Assembly: GCA_001938485.1 (NCBI GenBank)
Contig: MQRK01171103.1
Location: 7,384 to 71,383 of the forward strand
Source: Girardia tigrina
Lineage: Eukaryota; Platyhelminthes; Tricladida; Dugesiidae
Length of the DNA: 64,000 nucleotides
Reading direction: 5' to 3'
This document shows, one piece after another, positions 46,862 through 59,668 of this stretch. Made by a program: the position numbers and the translations under genes. The notes under the pieces were generated by a model, which was not told the DNA's origin, did not search any database, and saw only the letters and a program-made list of their open reading frames with translations. How positions within the stretch are numbered: position 1 is the stretch's first letter; every line of letters starts with the position of its first letter.

Positions 46862-47088
46862 TCAATTCAAATAGCTGACGGATAACTTGGCGTAAATAAC
46901 GCTCAAATATTGTAATAATTTTGTCAAACGGGATTGAAATACTGCCGATAGAAATAAGAAGCTATCTGAAATTTCATATGAAGATGGATAATAACCATCA
47001 ACATTTATGGACATCTTGTACAATAAAATAATTAATATTAAGGAAACAGCTAAGACAATGAAAATAAGCATTAAGTTATTAGAGTCTA
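46862..47088 (-). CDS. Candidate 5' exon with hydrophobic leader
   Basis: After a good acceptor (CTATTCTTACATTGGCAG) the minus strand reads DSNNLMLIFIVLAVSLIL, IILLYKMSINVDGYY and on to a stop at 46,862. The ATG at 47,071 starts MLIFIVLAVSLILIILLYK, which could be the signal peptide of the ROR-like receptor, since it lies upstream of the linker and Ig exons. It could equally be a transmembrane segment of another product. Its donor is not clear: CCAA followed by GTTATC near 46,882 would fit the phase of the 38.9-kb exon but is weak. Confidence 0.35.
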
Positions 47089-47748
47089 CTGCCAATGTAA
47101 GAATAGAATCAGAAGGGTTATACAGTAACTACGTTCGACGGAACTTATTTTCAAAGTCATATTAAACTGGAAAGGAATTTGATAACTATTAAAAACTATT
47201 TATGAAAAAAGAAAATTAGGAGAATATAAAAAGTGGATTTGATAAATACATATTACAATTCTTTTAAATTTTCAATTATTGCTTCTTCTATTTCGGCAGA
47301 ATATTAATCAAATCAATTGCAAAATTAACTTTCTATGAATGTTTATTTTATTCAATATTATCAAGCATTCACAAACATAGGTAAAATAATATTGACTAGA
47401 ACTTTACATCCTTTATCCATCTGGCGACAGTTAAAGAGTTTTCACCAAGTTTGAATTTAGTCCCAAAATGCAAATTTGATTTTGTCTTCAGAATTTTCTT
47501 TAATGTTTTGCACATTTAATTATTTTTCTAACAGATATAAATGTATCAAAATCCAAAGCAATATTATTAATTGTATGTGTATTAACTGCATTTTTAATTT
47601 AATTTTTGTGAGACTGTTATTCTACAGAATGTTTCTCTAAAAGTAAAGTATTTTTAAACAAAGGTCCTCACTCTCAACTTTATAAAAGTCAACAAAATAT
47701 AATTTTTCAAATTTCCAACGAAAGATAAAAATAATAGTAAAATCTAAC

Positions 47749-47797
47749 TTGGTAAAGAAGGAGCTGTTGGCAGGCCGATTGAGGAAAGCCATATGAA
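47749..47797 (-). CDS. Candidate 49-nt exon upstream of the ROR Ig
   Basis: A short, GC-richer island between acceptor TTTTATTTCAG and a weak donor GTTAGA. In the frame that fits the 38.9-kb exon it reads HMAFLNRPANSSFFT with an NSS glycosylation site and ends in phase 2. In another frame (FIWLSSIGLPTAPSLP) it would fit the 47.1-kb exon. It may also be 5' UTR. The phase fit supports a real exon but does not settle its use. Confidence 0.4.
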
Positions 47798-48151
47798 CTG
47801 AAATAAAACAACAAATTAATCAAATTATCAATTTCGTGTTTGTTGACGAGAATCGAATATAGGTAATGAATTTTTAATCACAGTGCACAATGTGAAACCT
47901 TGTTGGAAGTTCATATCTCACAAGATTTACCATATTTTTCAGTGTGAGACATTCGTCGGCCATCAGTCAATCTATTTAAGCTTGTGTTTGCTTATATCTG
48001 ACTTATTGTGCAACTTATTTTATTTTCCACACAAGAATATCATTTCTAACAATCTACCAACAAATAATAGTTACAATAGATCCGATCAGAATTACTGATT
48101 TCAATAATTCATTGAAAAGGTTCATGAAATACATTCTATTGTGTTCACTAA
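47798..48151. other. Spacer
   Basis: A plus-strand frame at 47,883-48,098 has no recognisable motif. No other signal is seen. Confidence 0.45.
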
Positions 48152-48220
48152 TATATATATATATATATATNNNNNNNNNNNNNNNNNNNNNNNNNNNNNN
48201 NNNNNNNNNNNNNNNNNNNN

Positions 48221-48272
<52 letters not shown>
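48152..48272. repeat. Long TA microsatellite containing an assembly gap
   Basis: TA repeats on both sides of 50 Ns (48,171-48,220). The translated frame here is only the repeat. Confidence 0.95.
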
Positions 48273-48275
<3 letters not shown>

Positions 48276-48469
48276 TTAAATGAATGATAATAAATGATAA
48301 AATTCTTTGATTTAAAATAGTATGATGTACTGAAAGAAGGCATAAATAGGTTAAATAAACCAGAATAATCAGTAAAGAAGTATTCTTTGAATTGTAAAAA
48401 AAAGATATTATTTATAAATTACTGTTGATAATTATTAACTCAAAAAATTCCATTGAAAAAAGAAAATAT

Positions 48470-49509
48470 TTTTAGAAAGAAACCGCTATTTGTTCACATT
48501 CAGAGAAGGAAATGTTAAGAAAGTCTTATAATGAAGTAATAATTCAGTAATTAAATAAAATCTACCGTGGTAGAGATTATCCACGGTTTAAGTGGTCTGT
48601 AATCAACAATTTGCTGGATTTTGTTTGATTAAATAATAAATATAATTTTCTCAATGGGTTTTAATTGATATTCTAATTTTCCTTTAGTTTTTCATGTCTC
48701 TTTTGTAAGTTTAAGTATGTATATCTCTATTTCATGAATGGATTCGGCGAAACAGAACCTTCGTTTGAATGAATGTCCTACATTACGTTTCCATAAGTGG
48801 AAAAACACTAAATTTTATTATTTTTGCAATAAAATATCTTTAAAGATAAATCGACATAATTTGTCATAAATACTTTATAGATTTAGATTTTTATTTTAGA
48901 TTTTTTATACAATTCTGTTGATTAATAATTTAGCAAATTATTTTTTACAAGTGTTGCCTTGCGCATTCGGTTTTTATTTAATGTTAGTATACTTTTGAAA
49001 TTATACTTTTAAAATTTTAAATATTTGTAGAAAAACAATTTTCCAACAGAAATTTATTCGCTTAATCTAGAAAAGTATTTTTGGAAAAAAATAATTTAAA
49101 TTAAGAATTTATAAAAAAAGTATTAACAAAATTATCAACTTCGATTCTAGAATTGTTATGAAATGTCACAGATAGGTACCAAAAAATAAAATCAATATAT
49201 GTTTGGCCTCCCGATGTTGAAAAATATGTTTCAGCTCAATTATCCAAGATTTTCAAAGATTTTCCAATCAACCGAAATCAATTCCAAATTAACTCTCTAA
49301 AGAAATAAGGCCGTGCCACAAACATTAAGCGAGTACAAAGATTCCAGTGCAAAACTTGCCCATTTGATTAGAAACCAATAATCTTATGTGAACTATAAAT
49401 GGAATATTTACAAAATATTTTAATATTTACTATTCGTACTATATGCTAATGATTTACAATGAACTCGCATCCTTTTACTAAAGTTTTTTAGCTCACTTCC
49501 TATATATAA

Positions 49510-49547
<38 letters not shown>

Positions 49548-49840
49548 TGCACAAATTCGTTAATCAATTTTTCATCCACTTTTCATGGTCGGATTGAGCT
49601 GAAAATTTGCCATAATGTGTAATTCCAATGACAATACATGAATAAATTAAAAAATTACTATCTGAATGAATATTATTTATTTTTTCAAAGAAACAAATTT
49701 ACGATTTAGTCTGATTATGCCATATTCTAAAGAAAATATATTTTTTAGAAATAAACCGCTTATTGTTCATATACAGTCTTAAAAGGACGTTTTAAATAAA
49801 CAAAATCTACCGTAGTAAATATTATTCTCCGAAAACTAAA
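48470..49840. repeat. Two related dispersed-repeat segments
   Basis: 48,470-48,600 and 49,740-49,830 share, in the same order, AGAAA(G/T)AAACCGCT...TTGTTCA and AAAATCTACCGT(G/A)GTA. Identity is moderate. A TA microsatellite (about 49,515-49,546) lies between them. No coding content and unknown class. Confidence 0.5.
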
Positions 49841-50636
49841 TAAATTCAAATTTGTATTATTTTATATTAGTTATATGAAGTACCACTTTATGAATTTTCG
49901 GTATTTTGTCATAATAAATACATTTAAGGATTTATAATAAATTATATTTATTTGATAAGATCTTTATCAAAACCTTTTGAATAGCACCGAAAGGTTTGAG
50001 ATTCCACAGTGATATCATAGTTTACCGCACCAAAACACATTAAATTACTCTCCTGAATCGGGCGGTTATTCCATCATCCGAAAAGGCTAAATCGGACAAC
50101 TACTTCGAGTTATATGCATGAAATATCGATTAAATAGTTAAAAATTGCGAATTTGTAAATTTATATTTGAGGGATTTTTATTCACATAAAGCATGATTTA
50201 AAAAATGAATTTTTATTTACTAATTTTTCTTATTGTATACATTTCTGTACACAATTTAGATTAAATATCATTATGAAATATCATTATCATCAAAAATGAA
50301 CGTATGATTAATTAAGGCAGAAAATATCGTTTTCAAGCACATTATAATGTTTGCACCACAAATTCTAAAAAAGCACGGTTTTGAAGTGAAGATATCAGTT
50401 AACTGATTGAAAACCGACTTAAAATTTATTTTTAACAAAAAATATTTTTAGAAGTTATAATTATAGAAACAGTTTCTGAAAATGAAAGAACAAACAATTA
50501 GATTTGATTTATAACACTATTTTAATTATAAGCTATCAATTTTTTGAGAACCGGTTTTTAATTGTGAAACATTTTATAACAAGTTTAAGAAATGAAAAAT
50601 TTTTCATTTCTTAAACAGTCTCAATCTTTTTTGAAA
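49841..50636. other. AT-rich sequence, possible repeat
   Basis: A block at 49,980-50,210 shares ATGAAATATCGA and TTCACATAAAGCAT-type words with 53,270-53,330. It may belong to a dispersed repeat. No gene seen. Confidence 0.4.
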
Positions 50637-50703
50637 ACAATTTGTAATTTTTTGTAAATATTAAATGTAGTTCAAAGTATGATGTGCCCCTTATATGTAT
50701 ATA

Positions 50704-50755
<52 letters not shown>

Positions 50756-50846
50756 AAAAATACTTATTTTTACTCTATNACAATTTGTAATTTTTTGTAA
50801 ATATTAAATGTAGTTCAAAGTATGATGTGCCCCTTATATGTATATA

Positions 50847-50892
<46 letters not shown>

Positions 50893-50915
50893 AAAAATAC
50901 TTATTTTTACTCTAT
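50637..50915. repeat. Tandem duplicate joined by a single N
   Basis: 50,637-50,778 and 50,780-50,915 are the same sequence (ACAATTTGTAATTTTTTGTA to TTATTTTTACTCTAT) apart from TA-repeat length. They are separated by one N at 50,779. Most likely an assembly join across a TA microsatellite rather than a biological duplication. Confidence 0.9.
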
Positions 50916-52400
50916 AAAGTGCAGCAAAGATACTTTAAAAGGAATCTGAAAGACTGATACTTTATTCCTGACAGCTAATAGTTATGAAAATGCAAAACAA
51001 ATTTTAGTTCAATTTGTAATACAGATTGATAAAAAATTTATTGACAAATTGTATATATTATACTAATAATTATACCGAGTACAAATGAGTAACTGTAAGA
51101 GAAGAACGAAAGGAAATTGTTAAATCCACAAAAGAGTAGTGTCATTTCATCAAAAAAAGTTAATCAACGCTAAAAATTTTATATCTTCCATGTATTAAAG
51201 GATGTTATTGCTCCACCGAAATACATAACGAAAATGGTAAAAATGGGACCCGTATTGCCAAATTAAGAAAAATGTTTAAAATAAACTGACATTCGCTTTA
51301 TAATTGCAGCTAAAATGCTTAATATAATATATTTATTCGATATAATTATTCACCTTATATTTTAAATTTTCTATTTTCTAAAGGTTGTTTTTTGAAATTA
51401 ATTTTTTGGACATTTTAAAATTTCGAAACGACCTCTCTTATATTTCAGCTTGTCTTACATTAAGGACACTATGGGATAATATTAAAGTTGTTTTATACAA
51501 TGATAATTAGAAAACAGATGGATTTGCTCATACATTTAATTGGTAGAAACTTTTGCACTTTCATGAGCATGAAAATAATTTGATCTCATGAAAATATATG
51601 TTTTGAAGTAGGAATATTATCTTTAATATTGATCATCAATTCGTTTGGTATCACAACTCCAAATAAGGTTATTTCCTAAAGGATATAAAACCTGAAACCA
51701 AATCTGATACTAAAAATGAGTTTCTATTGTAAGTATTATTTTTTTACAAATTAATATTGCAACAACGTTGATTTACTGAGGTTTCGAAAGGTGTAGAAAA
51801 CGGTATTCTATCTGATCGAAAGACTTTTGGCGGTTAAATTTTTGAAAAGATACACTTCTTGTTATTAAAATTTTGTTAGTAAATATTGACTATAAATAAA
51901 CGAAATCTAAAAAATTTTTAAATATGTAATAATACACAAAAATTCTGAAAATAGTTTGGGTAGAAACGTTGCAAGAAATTACATTTATCTTGTTTTATAC
52001 ATTTGATATATATATATATATATATATGATTGTATGCAGGTACGTTATGAATATACTCAAAAACTATAAAACCGATCGCGAACCAACTTTGAAAAATAAA
52101 TTTTTTTGTCATTGCAGTTTTTATTTTAATTTCAATTGAGTGCCAACAACTAGTTTCGCCATTTCGTCATTTTCAGTTGACCAATTGAAATTTTCAAATT
52201 TGAATATTTTATCAGTTATTCCTAATATGGAGGCCGTGAATAATATTTTGGGGTCCATCAAACAAAATTAATTTTCAATTCTGAAAGCGTTTAATCACAT
52301 AGTTCTTCATTTGAATGTTTTATGTTTTTTCTATATTTATAAGAAAATCTTTTTCGACCAATAAGATCATTATTTTCACAGATTTCATGGCCTTATAATT
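50916..52400. other. AT-rich sequence without recognised genes
   Basis: Contains a short TA run at about 52,007-52,027. No coding or element signature. Confidence 0.5.
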
Positions 52401-52404
52401 ATGA

Positions 52405-52775
52405 AATAACAATACTTCCGTAAGGTTTTATCTTTTTTTCGTATTTTGTTTAACTGTATATAATACGAATAAAGAAGAGCTTCCAACAACATCTCCACCT
52501 TATATTTGATAGCCTTCTTTCTCATTCACGTCACTAGTAAGAACTATTATTTTACTAGTTAATGAACTGTTTACGTCGTTTGATATATCTCACCATACTC
52601 ACATTTCCTTTTATTAAGGAAACATTGATCGTTTCGTTTTACTTCTTTGAACCTCCTTTCATTTATTGTTTAAAAATAAAATTTATAAAACCAAATTATT
52701 TTTATTTATTCGTTGTTACATAATACTTCCGTAAGGTTTTCTCGTTTTTTTCATAATTGTTTAATTGTATCTTGC
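52405..52775 (+). repeat. Direct repeats about 310 bp apart
   Basis: AATACTTCCGTAAGGTTTT followed by a T-rich run and GTTTAA-TGTAT occurs at about 52,410-52,460 and again at about 52,720-52,770. This could be two ends of a small element or a tandem duplication of a longer worn unit. Confidence 0.5.
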
Positions 52776-54439
52776 GACTTGTTTTTATTTTCTAAGTTCT
52801 ATCCATAATATTAATATCTAGCAAAAGTGGCTATTAATCGAGTTGTTAGAATCTTGTCTTAAAATGATTTTTTTTACATTTGTCACACTACTATGAATTT
52901 TCTCTATTTTTCGTTATAAATACATTTTTGGATTCCTTATTAATTATAGTTTATTTGTTTATATCATTGTCATGAAGAAATTTAAAAATAATTTATTTAT
53001 TTTCTAGACTAGGGTTATTTCACTCTTCTATAATTTTCTCGTGTTAAAAACAACATTTTGGTAATTTAAGGTGCGGAAAGGACGTTTCAAAGATCAGACA
53101 ATCCTACAAGCAATCAACATCAAATTATCCAGTCAAAAATTTTGAAGTCATACCCAATGGTACGATATTCACCCGTTATCCAACACTTGTAAAACGCTAA
53201 TAAAACACTTTTAAATGCTGCTCTGTAGTCGGTCATTTTGTCACACCAACTACCTCTATTAAACAACAATATCGAATTGTGGACATGAAATATCGACTCC
53301 AAATCGAATATTCGCATAAAGCATTGTTTTTTTAAAAGAAGAATGCTATTTGATTTAGAATTTTGGTTTGAAAAAAAAATTAAATTTTGTATTTATATAA
53401 ATTATAAACACCATAAAATATAAAAATAGTAAATTTTCGGTAGAATTTCTCCTGTCTTCAGACATAATTTATAACAATTAATTGTCATACATAAATTAAA
53501 CTAAATTACAAATCCTAATTCAATATCTCATGAAATAATCTAAACAAAGAAACATTATGAGGCACTTGTTTGAACATTAATTAAGGAATAAAATAATCTA
53601 ATCAATAAAGCCTCACAAGAAACTATCCAAATAATTTTTACAACCAGTTATTTGAACAGGAGACCTAGAAAATTTATTTACATGTCCAAATCACTACTGA
53701 TACAATTCCATCATCGTCTATTCTCTTGAATCCGTTCACGGAGATGACGAGAAATCTGTTCAATCTTTGGTATCGAGATATTAAAAATAAAAAGTTGATC
53801 ATTATTTTAAACCTCTTGTTTAAAAAATAATGTTAAAATTAAAAATAATGTTAAATTACACTGTCGCAATTTTAAATTAATTTACGATAATTCTTATATT
53901 TTACGCAAATTAATTCTTAATATAATTAAATAAAAAACATTTTCATTAATTTTAAGAAAATATTTTTAAAATATATATGTGTATATATAAACTGATGATA
54001 GATTGACTTTTTTGACACTATAATGACAGAAATACAGGAAATTGATTATCATAATGAATAGCATGGGATATAAATATGAATAAATTATATTATTTTATAT
54101 TTTCTCATTACAAGATCAGTCTCATTCGATTTTATAAACAATGTTAAAAAAATATTTTTATTATAATTATGATTCATAATATCTAAATATAATATTATTC
54201 CTTTTCGACAGGGAATATAATCACCGAGTAGGTCAAATTAATTAAATTTTATTTCAGCAAAACAATCATAAAGCATTTTTCGTTACATTGTAATGTTCAA
54301 AAACATTATTTACTACATAGATTTAATATTATATTTTGTCAGATACATTTTTAGCTTTATTATCGATTTGTAACAAGATCGGATCTCACACATGACAAAA
54401 ATTTTAGTATCCATTCTAAAAGTAGAGCGAGAGTTACAT
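52776..54439. other. AT-rich sequence without recognised genes
   Basis: A minus-strand frame at 53,120-53,317 lies in a more complex patch but is unrecognised. It shares words with 50.1 kb and is probably repeat-derived. Confidence 0.45.
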
Positions 54440-54795
54440 TAAAAAGCGTCGGTATCATTGCAAAACATCTACAATCTCAATTTTATTTAATGATTCAAAT
54501 ATACTGGTTGCGCGACACTTTCGATAATCAGTCGCTGTTTGTGTCGCAGCACAGTAGCTACTTTTGGAGGATGATTGATATAATAAATATGATAAAACAG
54601 TCCAGTCCTGTGCTGCAATTTGCCTTCGATTATCCTCAAATCAGGTGCGCCCCTAATTAAACTGTATACCGCAAAAACACTCTAGGCATTCTACGACATT
54701 TCTAATCAGCAACAGTCGTCTAATGGATTTGGTGACGACCTCAAGCGATAGGCGACATTGACCACGAGTGACCATCGCGATTAAAATATTATCAT
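54440..54795. promoter_or_regulatory. Complex non-coding island, candidate enhancer
   Basis: About 350 bp of GC-richer, non-repetitive sequence lacking an ORF. It contains ATGATTGATAT (PBX/HOX-like), TTAATGATT, CTAATTAAAC and several CpGs. It resembles the islands at 38.4 and 46.4 kb in composition. Confidence 0.35.
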
Positions 54796-55250
54796 CATTC
54801 ATTCAAACAAATATCGATTATTTTTGTACAGGCATCACTTTTGGGGAATATTTAGACATTTGATCAAATATTACTAACTGAGAATTATTATAATTATTTT
54901 TATTATTACTATTAATGTTGTTGCATGACAATTAATTGATTATTAATGTATTCTTTTAAAATGATTTTTCTGAATTTTGAATTAATTTAAAAGTACATTG
55001 TTGTTGATTATATATTAGAAAATTAAAGAATTTGATAGTAAAAAAATATTTGCATAGATCTACATAGATTGTGGTTATAAGAAACAGAAATAGATCATAT
55101 TTGATCCGAAATGAATATATATATCCCGTTTATACATATCCATTAAAAATGTTTTATATTTCAGAATTCTTAAATGTCCTTTAACTTATATATTCTCATT
55201 GAAAATATACTTGACTTTAATTTTTTTGAAACAATGTTTTTTAAACATAG
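54796..55250. other. Spacer
   Basis: AT-rich. Nothing recognised. Confidence 0.5.
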
Positions 55251-55309
55251 AAAATGAAACATTTAACATGACGTTTCCGGTGGTTGCGGAAGTCCAGGAA
55301 AATATGAAG
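55251..55309 (+). CDS. Possible plus-strand exon (59 nt)
   Basis: An island between TTTTTTAAACATAG and GTGAAAG reads NETFNMTFPVVAEVQENMK in frame, with two N-glycosylation-type sites (NET, NMT). Its composition is protein-like compared with the surroundings. No partner exon was found, and it may be chance. Confidence 0.25.
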
Positions 55310-58300
55310 GTGAAAGTTTGTCGAAAAATATTTTTGGATGTATTTTTTCTGTCAGAAATTTCTTCAAATAATTTGTATTATCACATATAAGTAAAAAAAA
55401 CAGGTAATGTTGGGTTCGTGATCAATAAGTTGTAAGAACGTAAAACTTTATTTCTACTATAATTAAATATTATTCAAACAATTTTTGTTGAGAAACTTTT
55501 ATTATGTTTTCTTTTCGATCAGATTGATTATACGTAAAAATACTGAATTGTAAATACTGATATATTATTTATTAAAATTTTAATTTTTAAGAATTGAATT
55601 TTTATTTTTTTAAATAAAATAATTTTACACAATTGCATTTAAATATTTTATCTGATTTAGTTTAAAAATAAATCTTAAAATCGATATAATTTAACTAGAA
55701 ATAATTACTGTACAATGTTTAAATTTATATTATTGTACTAAAAATTAATAATTCGTAATATCTCAAATTTATTCCAATTTTAAATTTTATTGTCGTTCTA
55801 ATTTTACCAATCATTTTTATAAATGGTTTTTAATTAATTTAAACTTCATGGATTTTTCCATTGTGGTCATATTCTTAAACTTGAATTAATTACCTTTGAA
55901 TTTATTAAACTTTAAACTTATTACAGTTATTTTAATAATATTTTGTATCGAACGTATTCTGATTCCAACAATTTTAATTTTAAACTTTAAAATAATATAT
56001 ATTTTCCACAATTTTATTTCACATTAATTCCTAAAATCTTTTAATTGTACTTAGTATTTTTTATATTCGATTAATTTTAATTTTTATGTTCAATTGTAAA
56101 ATCGCGTTCAATATAATTTGTTTTGGATACGATTATTATTTATGGGATTAAATGTGAATTTTAAAAATTGATAATTTCTTGAAATGTAAAAAATTATTAT
56201 AAAATTTTTATACATAATGTTTAAATATTTTATAGTTTAAATTTTAAAAATTCTAAAAATTTACGAGTTTGCCAAAATATCCTCAAAGGTAATTGTAGAC
56301 GAAAACTCGTACAAAAATTAAATGTAGAAATGTAATGCAAATCGAATTTTCTATTGTAAACAAAACGATTGGAAGAAATGTCTGTGAGAAACAAAATATC
56401 CACAAATAATATTTCGACAGAATTTCGTCTAAGATTTAATAATCATTCAGATTTGTCTGATTCTTTAATTATCGTTTATTTTCTTTTTCCTCGATATTAG
56501 TAATTAACTTTGACATTCTTTTTTATGAGTCTATTAGATATTCTTTCAAATTATGATACATAATTCTTAGGTTTTTCTGCTTATTTAATAGGAATTTCAA
56601 AAGATTGTTTTAAACACCTTTTGTTATACCTTAAATAATAATAATTGAATATTAACAAAAATGATAATAATCATAATGGTAAGAATAATCTTTGTGACAA
56701 AGACCCTCTTATAGACAAATTACGAGATAAATTTATTTTGAATTAATATTTTAGTTTTTATTACTTTGTTGATTATGATGAGAAAAATCATATGTAAATG
56801 TATAAACATTCTTAATTAATAGTTTTTATTTAATAAATAAAGATTTTCAAGTTAGAGTTACTTTTTCAAAATAATAATTCGAATAATTTTCATTTGATAC
56901 TTATGAATAAAGTTTTTATGTAAATATTGTTTTAAAGTATTATATTTTAAGCGCACTTTTGATAAAAATGAAAATAGAAAACCATTAATGTTTATTTATA
57001 ATTTGCGGTAGGGAGCGTCTGCAAGTGCGCAATAGTGCTGTCAATAAAGGTAGAGGTTCTAGACCCGGCAGGACTAACTGGATTACACAATACCGTTGAC
57101 ATTGAATTTAGTAGAGTAAATATTTATATTAATACAATTGCGGAATAATATTAATGTAAAGAATGAAATTGTGATTATAATAAAATGGGATACAATTTGA
57201 ATTTGTATATTCATATAAAAAAATTGTTTAATTTACTCATCTAAATTTTTATTGTATAATTTAAAATTTTGTCAAAATTAACTATTTTGAAAAAAGAAAA
57301 GTTTTCTTCTAAAAGAACATATTCAACTGTCCACACGAATTGGCTTCATACTGGGTTACCCATAAGTGGTATCTAATGGTAAAGACATATTTTCCAACGT
57401 CGCCAATTATAAATGTTAAGAGTTTATTTTGTTGATAAAACTAATGAGCACTGCAAATTTTCCTACTGTATTGTATCCTTTTAAGTGCAGATTTTATGTA
57501 AACTGTTTTCGTCTTCAAAGTCAAAAACGTGATTCTCTCGTACATGTAAATATTGAAAATCTATCATGATTTAATCCTTTTTAACACTTTATAGCTCTAA
57601 AATAAACAGGATTATTAAATATTAAATTAAAAATGATTCTTACTTACAAATTTATTCGTATAATAATAATTAAGAATTATATTTTCCTTTCAATATTAAA
57701 TTATATTAGTAATTCTATTTTTTCAAATATATAAATCAATATAGAAACACAGATTTTGGATTATTACTTTATCTAAATAAATTTAAAATTTAACTTAATA
57801 TATATAATAAGAATATATTAAAATATTTTAATAGAAAAATATCTTTTAAACTGTAAAACTTTTAATTATTCCCTCGAGGAATCATTAAAATTTCATCAAA
57901 AAAGGCTAGAAAAATTAGAAAAAAATATTTTTTGTAATTTATTTGAAATAATATTTTCAGATTTATTATTAATAGACTTTGATTTTTATTAATTTTTTTA
58001 TATTTAAAATTTGAAGATGTATCACATAATTTTATAATAATAATTAAATTTTGAGGAATAGTCACAAGACCAAAGATATTGTTAAATTTTGTGAGAAAAA
58101 ATAACAATAATCACAAAAGGAAAGAAAATAAATGAATTTTAATAACATTTTTTAAAATATTGATTTTTAAATATTCATGTTAAACATATTCATAAACATA
58201 TTCATATTAAACATTTTTTTAAATATTCATGAAAATAAATAACATTAAACTAACATATATTGGATTTTTTTAAAAATCAAATTTAATCTTTTGAAAATAT

Positions 58301-59668
58301 TTAAATAATTTATTATTTAATTTTAGATTGAAAAGTTATTTTCTTTCATCACCAACTGCAACTTATTTTTCTGTACTATGATTAGAAAACTTTATAATTT
58401 TTAAAGTTCATAATAAAATGATTCTAAAATACGTTTATGATCAAGAACCAATGTGTCATGTGAGTAATAATAACCTTAAAATGTTATATAGTTGACTTAT
58501 ATTATAAACGAACTTCTAGTAAATAATATTATAAAAAATGAATTATGAATAAAATGAGGAAATACAAAAAACTTTACTTTGAATGTCGTAATTAATAAAC
58601 GTTTTGATTAATAAATAATAAAAAATAATAATAACAATTAATAAATTATTTTCCCTTATATTCAAAGTTATATTTACCATAATATATAAATATTTTCTCA
58701 AAAATTATATTTTTATCAAATACTCACTGATTAAAACAAGATAAAGATTGTAGCACTTAAGAAAATTGTCACTTCAAAAGCAATTTTGAGTAAACACTAT
58801 CTTGTTATAATAATTGAGACTGATTATGAAAACATTTGTTGTTAGTTTCTGATATCTTCCAGTTAGTTTCACCACAGTATCTTTACATTGAAGAAAAGCT
58901 GTTCAGGCTGCAGCAAAAGGATGAAGAAAATAAAGAAAGAATTCTTTAAATAACTTAGAAGGATTGCGTAATGAATGACATGACACACATCATTTATTTA
59001 AAGATCTTTACAATATTTTTATCATAATTAGAACCAAAAACTGTGGTGAGCGTTACAGAATTTAAATAAATTCTTATTTATATTTTTGATATTTTATTTT
59101 ATGATTAAAATGTTCCACTTCTCTCCCAAAAACAAAGTATTAATATTAAATTATGTTCAAAATTTGATATTTGAAGACAAAAATTGTGTTATTGATTTGT
59201 TTATCGCTGAATTGTTCGTGCTTTCGCTAAATATATATATATGTTATACCGTTAGGTTTTATATTAAAATTTGAAGTCAACACCAAAATTTTATTAACAA
59301 AACACAATAGCATATTTTTCGAACAAATATTCTAGGAGCAATCCTTTTTTCTGCACAAAATATTTATATATGAACATAATGAAATATAAATAAAAATATT
59401 TAATTTTAACGAAATTTTAAGGTATAAAATTTAAAATGAAAGTAATGTCGTAAAATTAATTTGAAAATTCCCAAAATAAAGAAATAATAAATTGTTTCCT
59501 ACCAATTCATTTTAAAATCTTCATATAGGAAATTTTTCAATAACAAAGTTTTCTTTTTAATAATCTAACATATATTTTCTTTTATTTTAAATAAATCTTC
59601 ACTTAGATTTTCCAATTTATTTTTATAAAATTTTCATTTTAAAATATTTTCAACGCTAAATTTTTACA
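55310..59668. other. Long AT-rich sequence without recognised genes
   Basis: Patches of higher complexity at 57,005-57,110, 57,330-57,560 and 58,840-58,960 show no family that I recognise. The last could be read as a short plus-strand terminal exon (YLYIEEKLFRLQQKDEENKE), which I do not consider supported. Confidence 0.45.

Larger units (their letters stand above)
14746..47797 (-). other. ROR-like: ROR-family receptor tyrosine kinase gene, extracellular half
   Basis: Overview of the host gene assembled from the exon entries below. In transcript order it gives a linker, one Ig domain (C-W-C with DEGTYIC), a short linker, and a Frizzled-type cysteine-rich domain. An Ig followed by a Frizzled domain is known from ROR and MuSK receptors. 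A single Ig favours ROR. All introns are GT-AG. The phases match at every core junction (38.9 kb to Ig, Ig to 25.1 kb, 25.1 to 17.5 kb, 17.5 to 14.9 kb) with no stop opened. Intron sizes range from 53 bp to about 8.9 kb. The kringle, transmembrane and kinase parts should lie beyond the lower window edge. ROR receptors bind Wnt ligands through the cysteine-rich domain at the cell surface. Confidence 0.85.

Noticed and set aside
48122-48343. Frames of alternating Tyr/Ile here and at 63.6-63.9 and 51.9 kb.
   Set aside because: Translations of TA microsatellites, not genes.
57005-57110. Complex patch with GGTTCTAGACC resembling a tRNA B box.
   Set aside because: The base required to be a purine is T, and no T-arm or acceptor stem can be folded. 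Not a tRNA or clear tRNA-derived SINE.
58862-58960. Plus-strand stretch after a CACCACAG acceptor reading YLYIEEKLFRLQQKDEENKE to a stop.
   Set aside because: Looks coiled-coil-like, but Lys/Glu-rich frames arise easily in such DNA. No partner exon or family.
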